35,936 bases of DNA from an uncultured Oscillospiraceae bacterium (lineage in GTDB: Bacteria; Bacillota; Clostridia; Oscillospirales; Oscillospiraceae). A program made the translations under genes and the position numbers. Positions 30,110-35,936 of this stretch are shown here, piece after piece. A model generated the notes under the pieces. The model searched no databases and had not been told where the DNA came from. It saw only the letters and a list, made by a program, of their open reading frames with translations. Location of the stretch: contig CAKTOW010000019.1 of NCBI GenBank assembly GCA_934590325.1, forward strand, positions 1 through 35,936, read 5' to 3'. The first letter of the stretch is position 1. Every line of letters begins with the position of its first letter.

Positions 30110-32092
30110 TCAGACGCGGTGGGGCTCCTCCCTGTCCTCCACCGCCAGGACGCTGACGGCGCAATCGTCGGCGCCGCCGGTGCGCTGGGCGGACTGGCGC
30201 AGCAGCTCCTCCGCCAGGGCGCGGGGCGAGCGGCCGTCCCAGCCGGCCAGCAGATCCTGCAGCCACTCGTCGTCCTCCCCGGCCACGCCGTCGGACACCT
30301 GCACCAGCCAGGTGCCGGGGGACACCGGTACCGTCTGGGGCGGCACGTCGCCGTCGGCGCTCTCCAGTCCGGCGGGCAGCGTGGCGGCGGTGCAGCGGGC
30401 CACGGTGCCGTGGCGCTTGATGTAGGACGGCGCGGCGCCGTACTTGTACAGGGTCAGCGTGCCGGCGGCGCGGTCGAGACAGGCCAGGTCGATGGTGGTG
30501 AAGCCCGCGCCGCTCTGGCAGCGGAGCATGGCGGCGGTATTCAGTGTGCGCAGGGCGGGACGGGGCTCGATGCCCGCCTGGAGGAACTGGCGCAGGAGGC
30601 GGACGGTCATCGCCGCCTCGCAGTGGGCACTCTCGCCGCTGCCCATACCGTCGGACAGGGCGAGACAGGTGAGCCCCTGGGCGTCGAACACGGCGGTCTG
30701 ATCGCCGCAGACCTTCTCGCCGGACTTGGGCCGCAGGAGCAGCGCGGTGCGGCAGGCGACGCGGGCGGGACGGTCCACGGCCGCCGGGGCGGTGCGGGAC
30801 AGGGCCTCGGCCACCTGGCGGTACTGCTCCCGCGCCAGGCGGTAAGCGGCATCCAGCCGGGCGTGGTGGGCGCGGCGCTGGAGGAAGTCCCGCAGCTGGC
30901 CGTCCAGCGCCGTCAGCAGGCGTGGAAAGCGGACGCAGCGGCAGGCGAAGTGCAGCGGGAAGTCCTCCGCCAGGGCGCGCCCACGCTGCAGGAGCGCCGG
31001 GCAGGCATCGTTGAAGGCGTTGTAGGTGTCGGTATAGTGGGTCTGCCAGCAGTCGGCGCGGAGGGGGCAGTCGCGGCAGACCTGTTCCGCCGCGCGGTCG
31101 AACAGCACGGCGGGGTTCTCGGGCCGCAGGAGGGGCATATCCGGATCAAGGCTGTCGTACACCGCGCGGAAGGCCGCGGCGGGCGCGGCGGCACCCTCGG
31201 ACGCGGGGGACGGCAGACGGCGGGGCGATGGGGCGGGCAGTATCATCCATATACCGACGGCGGTCAGGCACTGGCACAGCAGCGCCAGCGGGCGGGTATC
31301 TCCCAGCAACCAGGCCGCCAGCACAGCGGCGGCGCAGAAGCCGCCGGAGGCCAGCATGCGGGGATATGTGCGCAGCCATGCGGCGGCGGCACCGGCAGCG
31401 CAGAGCACCGCCGTCATGTACAGTGTCTCGCCGCCGCAGAGGTCCAGTACCAGACCGGCCAGTGCCCCGGCGGCAGCGGCCTCGGCCACCGGGCGCTCCG
31501 CCATGAAGGCCAGCAGCGTCAGCGCCGCCAGCACCCCCGCCGGGGAGAAGCCCAGCACCGTCCAGGGCGCCAGCGCGCCACCGGCACCCAGTGCCAGCAG
31601 GAACCACGCCCGGCGGCGGTCCTCCGGAGCGTCGGAGCTGTCCGGCAGCAGTGCGGGCAGCAGCGCCGCGGCACCGTACAGCAGCGCAAGTGAGGCCGCG
31701 CACAGCGCCCACTGGCGGCCGCCCCGGGCGATGAGGTAGGGGAACTGGGTCAGTGCCGTGGCCAGAACGGCGGCGGTGGGGCGGAACCGGGGGCGGGTAT
31801 AGAGCCGGGAGGTACACAGGGCCGTGTTGGCGCAGAAGATGAGAATGGCGGCGGCGGTGTGGCGCAGGCCCGGCTGGAAGTCCATAAACAGCAACGCACC
31901 CAGACCGGCGCAGGCTGCGGCACCGATGCCCTGCCATCCCGTTCCGGCCACGGCCACCGCCGCCAGTGCCCAGGGGGCAAACTGTCCCCCGGCGGCAGCG
32001 GCGGTCAGCAGCAGCGACGCCGCGCAGCAGCAGAGCGGCGGCAGGGGGATACGCAGGGCGGTCTGTCGCGCCGCCGTCAGCAGGTGTTTCAT
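30110..32092 (-). CDS. spoIIE: Stage II sporulation protein E (membrane PP2C-type phosphatase)
   Basis: SpoIIE dephosphorylates SpoIIAA and so releases sigma-F in the forespore. The 660-residue product has an N-terminal region of many hydrophobic segments (about residues 15-290), a cysteine-bearing linker (EQVCRDCPLRADCWQ) and a C-terminal PP2C domain with GDQTAVFD, LALSDGMGSGESA and VSDGVAGEDD supplying the metal-binding aspartates. It is shorter than B. subtilis SpoIIE (827 residues). ATG 32092 has AGGAGG nine bases upstream; the frame is open further but crosses another gene. A TACAAT lies about 32 bases upstream, without a good -35. Spo0A control is expected, but no convincing 0A box was seen. 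Confidence 0.93.
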   Translation of the reverse strand: MKHLLTAARQTALRIPLPPLCCCAASLLLTAAAAGGQFAPWALAAVAVAGTGWQGIGAAACAGLGALLFMDFQPGLRHTAAAILIFCANTALCTSRLYTRPRFRPTAAVLATALTQFPYLIARGGRQWALCAASLALLYGAAALLPALLPDSSDAPEDRRRAWFLLALGAGGALAPWTVLGFSPAGVLAALTLLAFMAERPVAEAAAAGALAGLVLDLCGGETLYMTAVLCAAGAAAAWLRTYPRMLASGGFCAAAVLAAWLLGDTRPLALLCQCLTAVGIWMILPAPSPRRLPSPASEGAAAPAAAFRAVYDSLDPDMPLLRPENPAVLFDRAAEQVCRDCPLRADCWQTHYTDTYNAFNDACPALLQRGRALAEDFPLHFACRCVRFPRLLTALDGQLRDFLQRRAHHARLDAAYRLAREQYRQVAEALSRTAPAAVDRPARVACRTALLLRPKSGEKVCGDQTAVFDAQGLTCLALSDGMGSGESAHCEAAMTVRLLRQFLQAGIEPRPALRTLNTAAMLRCQSGAGFTTIDLACLDRAAGTLTLYKYGAAPSYIKRHGTVARCTAATLPAGLESADGDVPPQTVPVSPGTWLVQVSDGVAGEDDEWLQDLLAGWDGRSPRALAEELLRQSAQRTGGADDCAVSVLAVEDREEPHRV

Positions 32093-32180
32093 GGCTTGTC
32101 CCTCCTTTTCCACGTTATTGTAAACGGCGAAAGGCGCGGGACCTGTCGGGAAATGGCAAAGGGGTTTGATTTTCGCGCTA

Positions 32181-32209
32181 TTGTTTTTTGCCGCCGGTTT
32201 TGGTAAAAT
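32181..32209 (+). promoter_or_regulatory. Sigma-A promoter of the lipoprotein gene
   Basis: TTGTTT (32181-32186) and TAAAAT (32204-32209) are 17 bp apart, 24 bases before the ATG. Confidence 0.65.
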
Positions 32210-32233
32210 ACTGTCGGAACAGGAGGTGGGCGT

Positions 32234-32968
32234 ATGAAGAGACTTTTCGCGGCGGCGGCCCTGCTGGCGCTGCTGCTGACCATGACCGCCTGCGGTGCGG
32301 TGGAGGAGGCTCCGGACGGCGGCACGCTGACGCCGGATACCGGTATCTCCGCCGGTGGGCAGGTAACGGTGCCTCAGCCGTCGGCGACAGAGAATAACGA
32401 GGACGGCGACGACGACGCAAGTCCCGGCGACATGCTGGGCGCGCTGCCCGGCGGGACGTATACCAACAAAAATGCTCACCTGACCTGCAGGCTGGACGAG
32501 AGCTGGCTGTTCTATAACGACAGCCAGCTGCTGGAGCTGAACGGCGTGCTGACCGAGAGCGGCAGCGGCGACGTGGCCGCGCTGGCCGAGAGCGGGAAGG
32601 CGGTGTACGACATGTACGCCATCTCCACCGACGGGCTGATGACCATGAACGTCACGTATCAGAACCTGGGGCTGCTGTCCGGCAGCAGCATGACGGCACA
32701 GGAGTATGTGGAGCTGGCGGCGGCGAAGCTGCCCTCCGACTTGGGTGCCGGGGGCTTTACGGAGGTGGAGGTAGAGGTCACCGCCACGGACATAGCGGCG
32801 GAGAAGAGCTGCCCCACCCTGCTGGTGACGGCCAAGCTGCAGGACACGCCCATGTACGAGCGGATGGTGTGCCTGCAGACCGGGAACTACATCTACTGCG
32901 TGACCCTGTGCAGCTTTACCGAGGACGTGACCGCCGACATGGCGGCGCTGTTCCACACCGTGCGGTAA
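32234..32968 (+). CDS. Predicted lipoprotein with PsbP-like fold
   Basis: A 244-residue secreted lipoprotein: signal peptide MKRLFAAAALLALLLTMTAC with the lipidated Cys at 20, then a low-complexity acidic linker (about 25-65). The globular domain begins YTNKNAHLTCRLDESWLFY, the pattern of PsbP/DUF1795-type lipoproteins found widely in Clostridia. Two further cysteines late in the protein may form a disulfide. AGGAGGTG lies five bases upstream of the ATG. It is monocistronic, between a promoter and a terminator, and divergent from spoIIE. Function is unknown. Confidence 0.85.
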   Translation: MKRLFAAAALLALLLTMTACGAVEEAPDGGTLTPDTGISAGGQVTVPQPSATENNEDGDDDASPGDMLGALPGGTYTNKNAHLTCRLDESWLFYNDSQLLELNGVLTESGSGDVAALAESGKAVYDMYAISTDGLMTMNVTYQNLGLLSGSSMTAQEYVELAAAKLPSDLGAGGFTEVEVEVTATDIAAEKSCPTLLVTAKLQDTPMYERMVCLQTGNYIYCVTLCSFTEDVTADMAALFHTVR

Positions 32969-32976
32969 TGTAAAAA

Positions 32977-33018
32977 AACAGAGCCCCGCGCCGTATGGCG
33001 CAGGGCTCTGTTCTTTGT
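32977..33018. terminator. Bidirectional terminator between the lipoprotein and MATE genes
   Basis: An outer 10-bp stem (AACAGAGCCC with GGGCTCTGTT) and an inner GCGCC/GGCGC stem are flanked by A7 on one side and TTCTTTGTTT on the other. Confidence 0.88.
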
Positions 33019-34395
33019 TTACCAGGTCTGGGGCTTGAGGATGATTTTCTTATAGGCGGCGCGGAAGTAGATGTACTCGGCCACACCGGTGATGATCCAG
33101 GAGAACATATACAGCAGGTACAGGGAGGTGATGGTGTGGAAGTAGGCGAACACGGTGTAGATCCACACCACGCGGAACACGCAGGAGCCCAGGATGACCA
33201 TGACGGTGGGCGCCACGCTTCGTCCCAGGCCACGCGACCCGGCGATGCTGGCGTCCATCAGCGGCCCGATGAAGTAGGAGAAGGCCATGATGCGCAGACG
33301 GTCCACGCCGGCGTCGATGACCTCCGGCTTGTCGGCGAACAGGCTGAGGAACTCCCGGCCGAACACCAGCAGCAGGCCACCCGCCACGGCGCCCACGATG
33401 GCCGCGTACAGCATGCTGATAAAGTAGCTCTTGAGGATGCGGTCGTTTTTGCCGGCGCCCCAGTTGCGGCTGACGAAGCTGGCGCAGGCGGTGTAGAAGG
33501 CCGCCATCATGTTGAACACCAGGGTATCGGCGTTGGCGGCGGCCGCGGCGCCGGAGACCGTGATCTCGTCGAAGGAGTTCAGACCCGCCTGCACGAACAG
33601 GTTGGCCACGGCGAAGATGGCGTTCTGCAGGCCGGAGGGGACGCCGATCATCAGCACCCGCTTGGCGGCCATGGGGTGCAGCCGCAGTTTGCGGATGTCC
33701 AGGCAGCAGGCGTCCTTGCGGTGCAGCAGGTGGACGATGATCATCAGCGCGGACGCCCACTGGGCGATGGCGCTGGCGATGGCCACGCCCTCGGCGGACA
33801 TATTGCAGCCGATGACGAACACCAGGTTCAGTATCACATTCAGCACACCGGCCACAGACAGGTAGATCAGCGGGCGCTTTGTGTCGCCGGTGGCGCTGAG
33901 GATACCGTTGCCGCAGTTGTACAGGCCCATGCCCGGCAGACCGATGGCGTACAGCTTCAGGTACAGCGTCGCGCCGGGGAGAAATTCCTCCTTGGTGTTC
34001 AGCAGGCGCAGCATGGGCTCGGCGAAGAACACACAGATCAGGCAGGTCAGCACGCCCATGGCGAAGCAGATAATGGCGGAAGAGTGGACAGTGCGCTCCA
34101 CGCTCTCGTCATCGCCCATGCCCAGACCGCGGGCCGCGGCCACGTTGACGCCCGCGCCCACGCCGATGAGCAGTCCGGTGAACAGGGACACCAGCGTGGT
34201 GGTGGAGCCCACCGCGCCCAGGGCGATATAGGTGTTGTACGCATACTTGCCGGCGATGGCCACGTCGCTGAGGTTGAACAGCACCTCCAGCACCTGGGTC
34301 ATCATCAGCGGCAGACTAAACAGCAGGATATTTTTCCAAAGTGAACCGGAGGTCATCTCCACGGTGAGAGCCCTCCGGCGTGTTGCATTTCTCAT
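33019..34395 (-). CDS. MATE family efflux transporter
   Basis: A 458-residue integral membrane protein with about twelve hydrophobic segments in two halves, as in the MATE (NorM/DinF-like) family, which export drugs or metabolites using Na+ or H+ gradients. The start of the first helix (SLWKNILLFSLPLMMTQVLEVLFNLSD) and the repeat of this pattern in the second half (MIGVPSGLQNAIFAVANLFVQ) are typical. AGGAGGG about eight bases upstream supports ATG 34395. It has its own promoter and no regulator beside it. The substrate cannot be predicted. Confidence 0.93.
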   Translation of the reverse strand: MRNATRRRALTVEMTSGSLWKNILLFSLPLMMTQVLEVLFNLSDVAIAGKYAYNTYIALGAVGSTTTLVSLFTGLLIGVGAGVNVAAARGLGMGDDESVERTVHSSAIICFAMGVLTCLICVFFAEPMLRLLNTKEEFLPGATLYLKLYAIGLPGMGLYNCGNGILSATGDTKRPLIYLSVAGVLNVILNLVFVIGCNMSAEGVAIASAIAQWASALMIIVHLLHRKDACCLDIRKLRLHPMAAKRVLMIGVPSGLQNAIFAVANLFVQAGLNSFDEITVSGAAAAANADTLVFNMMAAFYTACASFVSRNWGAGKNDRILKSYFISMLYAAIVGAVAGGLLLVFGREFLSLFADKPEVIDAGVDRLRIMAFSYFIGPLMDASIAGSRGLGRSVAPTVMVILGSCVFRVVWIYTVFAYFHTITSLYLLYMFSWIITGVAEYIYFRAAYKKIILKPQTW

Positions 34396-34450
34396 GCCCG
34401 CACCCTCCTACACAATACATATTACATAGAAACATCCGAACGTGATTGCC

Positions 34451-34479
34451 AGTATAACACGGCGCATTGTACAAAACAA
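34451..34479 (-). promoter_or_regulatory. Sigma-A promoter of the MATE gene
   Basis: TTGTTT (34474-34479) and TATACT (34451-34456) are 17 bp apart on the minus strand. The 292-bp gap to the next gene holds this and a divergent promoter only. Confidence 0.65.
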
Positions 34480-34612
34480 CCCCCTGACGGTGGAATATTT
34501 TTTGTGCGCGCGGCGGGTCGTTCTGTGCATAGTGCATAACGCGGCCGCTCTATTTTGGGCATATCGACCAAAGCGCCGGTCTGTCCCCCGTTTACCGACA
34601 GAGCGGCGGGAT

Positions 34613-34641
34613 TTGACAGGCTTCGCCCTGTCCGCTATAAT
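34613..34641 (+). promoter_or_regulatory. Consensus sigma-A promoter of the solute-binding lipoprotein gene
   Basis: A perfect TTGACA (34613-34618) and a perfect TATAAT (34636-34641) with a 17-bp spacer, 46 bases before the ATG. It is the best sigma-A promoter in the window. Confidence 0.9.
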
Positions 34642-34687
34642 GTCCACAGACACCGCTCTCACGGGCGGTCAGCAAGGAGGTACCCCT

Positions 34688-35779
34688 ATGAAAAGAATAC
34701 TGGCCGCCGTGCTGGCGGCGTTACTGTGCCTGGGCTTGTGCGCCTGCGGCGACAGCAGCGGCGACATGTCCCCCACCTATCCTACCGCCTTCGCGGGGCT
34801 GGAGGACCAGATCGACGCGGCCCGCGAGGAGGGGCGCCTGACCGTCTGCGTATCCGGCGACGAGCCGTTTATGACCACCGCCTGCGAGAAGTTCGAGGAG
34901 CTGTTCGGCATCCACGTCACCGTCCGCACAGTGGAGGCCAGCCGTCTGCCCCGCAGCAGCGGCGTCGATGTGTGGTATGGCGGCGACGAGGCCCTCTGCC
35001 GCGCCCTGTCCGAGGAGGGCAAGCTGATGGCCTACACCCCGGCGGCGTCCGCCGACCTCAGCTCCCCCGAGTACGACCACGGCGACTACTGCGCTATCAA
35101 CGTCGATGCCCTGGGCATCATGGTCAATGACGATGTGCTGGACCGCATGGGCATCTCCGCACCCCGCACCTGGGACGATCTGCTGAATCCCGTGTACCGG
35201 GAGCTGGTGTGGCTGCCCGCCTATGACACGTCGGAGGGTCGCCTGTTCGTCCGCGCCGTCATGGCGCAGTACGGCGACGGCGCCGCGGACTATCTGGCCC
35301 AGCTGGACACCAGCGTGCAGTTTTATACCACCGGCATCAACACCGCGGCCAAGTGCCTGCCCACCGGCGAGTGCGTCATCGGCATCGGCTGGCTCAGCAC
35401 CGCTCTATCGGTCCAGCGGGACACCGGCAGCAGTGTGATACGGATGTGGGCCCCGGCGCCCTCCGGCGTGCCCGGTCAGGTGCAGACCACCGCCGTCTTT
35501 GCCGACGCGCCCCACCCCAACGCCGCCAAGCTGTGGCAGGAGTTCGCGCTGTCCCCGCTGTGCATGGAACTGATGACGGAAAACGGCTGTGACCGCTTCC
35601 CCACCGTCTGGGATGGACAGGAGACCATGCCCTCGCTGGAACCGGCGCAGCTGGAGACCTACGCCGCGGAGGATGAGGAGACCGTCGCAGCCGTGGATGA
35701 GGTCATCGCCGACGTGCTGGAGACCCTGGCGGAGAACGGTGTGGACACAGAGGACCCTGCCCGGTGGGGTGTGGCGTAA
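34688..35779 (+). CDS. Extracellular solute-binding lipoprotein (iron/phosphonate ABC type)
   Basis: A 363-residue predicted ABC transporter substrate-binding protein. The lipoprotein signal is MKRILAAVLAALLCLGLCAC with lipidated Cys20. The mature part has the two-lobe pattern of the ferric/2-aminoethylphosphonate/polyamine binding group: EGRLTVCVSGDEPFMTT, DVWYGGDEAL, YCAINVDALGIMVN, PRTWDDLLNP and NAAKLWQEFALSP. ATG 34688 is set by AAGGAGGT; the upstream open frame crosses the promoter. No permease or ATPase gene is next to it, and a terminator follows, so it is an orphan in this window. The ligand is unknown. Confidence 0.9.
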   Translation: MKRILAAVLAALLCLGLCACGDSSGDMSPTYPTAFAGLEDQIDAAREEGRLTVCVSGDEPFMTTACEKFEELFGIHVTVRTVEASRLPRSSGVDVWYGGDEALCRALSEEGKLMAYTPAASADLSSPEYDHGDYCAINVDALGIMVNDDVLDRMGISAPRTWDDLLNPVYRELVWLPAYDTSEGRLFVRAVMAQYGDGAADYLAQLDTSVQFYTTGINTAAKCLPTGECVIGIGWLSTALSVQRDTGSSVIRMWAPAPSGVPGQVQTTAVFADAPHPNAAKLWQEFALSPLCMELMTENGCDRFPTVWDGQETMPSLEPAQLETYAAEDEETVAAVDEVIADVLETLAENGVDTEDPARWGVA

Positions 35780-35790
35780 ACGTGGAACAC

Positions 35791-35826
35791 ACAGCACCCG
35801 TTTCAAAAGAAGCGGGTGCTGTTTTA
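35791..35826 (+). terminator. Terminator of the solute-binding lipoprotein gene
   Basis: ACAGCACCCG (35791-35800) pairs with CGGGTGCTGT (35813-35822), followed by TTTTA. Confidence 0.85.
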
Positions 35827-35831
35827 CGCAA

Positions 35832-35866
35832 AAAAGAAACACCGCCCAATGGGTGGTGTTTCTTTT
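35832..35866 (-). terminator. Terminator of tRNA-Trp
   Basis: A 16-bp stem with one G-U type pair (35832-35847 with 35851-35866) ends in a T-run of at least six on the minus strand and starts at the tRNA 3' end. Confidence 0.85.
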
Positions 35867-35936
35867 GGCAGGGGCAGAAAGGCTCGAACTCTCGACACGC
35901 GGTTTTGGAGACCGCTGCTCTACCAACTGAGCTATA
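35866..35936 (-). tRNA. tRNA-Trp (anticodon CCA), 5' end outside window
   Basis: On the minus strand the D-arm TAGCTCAGTTGGTAGAGCA, the anticodon loop CTCCAAA (anticodon CCA) on a GCGGT/ACCGC stem, the T-arm with GTTCGAGC, the 3' acceptor TGCCCCT, discriminator G and encoded CCA (35866-35868) are all present. About five 5' bases are missing beyond the window edge. Confidence 0.93.

Noticed and set aside
32100..32170. Spo0A boxes upstream of spoIIE
   Set aside because: Only partial matches such as CCCGACA are present; none fits the TTGTCGAA-type box well enough to report.
1..35936. CRISPR arrays, insertion sequences or prophage structural genes
   Set aside because: No regularly spaced identical repeats, transposase motifs or phage morphogenesis genes were seen; the only repeats are those listed.

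Overview
The window is chromosomal DNA from a GC-rich, spore-forming Gram-positive anaerobe, most likely a gut member of the Oscillospirales (Clostridia). The evidence is the clostridial order infB-rbfA-nrnA-truB-ribF, strong AGGAGG ribosome binding sites, a T-box in front of ileS, the sporulation genes spoVAC and spoIIE, and many promoters of the TTGACA-N17-TATAAT type. The genus is an inference.

Layout. 1-4704 (+): the distal part of the infB translation operon (infB lacking its start, rbfA, nrnA, truB, ribF). 4713-14694 (-): a FadR-type GntR regulator, then a complete reductive 2-hydroxyacyl-CoA dehydratase pathway. Read in transcription order it is activator (hadI), dehydratase (hadB, hadC), family III CoA-transferase (hadA), D-2-hydroxyacid dehydrogenase, acyl-CoA dehydrogenase (acdB), etfB, etfA. 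These genes would turn a 2-oxo acid from amino-acid deamination into a saturated acid, as in the reductive Stickland branch of C. difficile (leucine, had) or C. sporogenes (aromatic amino acids, fld). A near-consensus promoter with a perfect GntR/FadR-type operator sits about 190 nt upstream of hadI. 14825-15392 (-): two small uncharacterised genes. 15485-19251 (+): a DUF1846 gene and tex. 19259-22379 (-): ileS with its T-box. 22391-23914 (-): ferredoxin and hemW. 23915-24431 (+): a lone spoVAC behind a sigma-G-like promoter. 24450-27553 (-): a small P-loop protein, pgi and a D,D-carboxypeptidase. 27630-27748 (+): tRNA-Gly(CCC). 27749-29582: a lower-GC accessory patch with two mobile-element-type genes. 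29736-32092 (-): a small membrane protein and spoIIE. 32181-35826: a lipoprotein gene (+), a MATE transporter (-) and an orphan solute-binding lipoprotein (+). The window ends inside a tRNA-Trp gene on the minus strand.

How the genes work together. The main physiological unit is the 9.5-kb fermentation cluster: 2-oxo acid to (R)-2-hydroxy acid (dehydrogenase), to 2-hydroxyacyl-CoA (HadA), to 2-enoyl-CoA (HadBC, activated by ATP-dependent HadI), to acyl-CoA (AcdB with EtfAB), after which HadA passes CoA to the next 2-hydroxy acid. The GntR gene next to it and the matching operator suggest local repression relieved by a pathway metabolite. The substrate cannot be read from the sequence. The rest is mostly housekeeping, sporulation and envelope functions. 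The most unusual parts are the regulatory region of the fermentation operon, the repeat-bearing 300-bp gap inside it, and the island behind tRNA-Gly.
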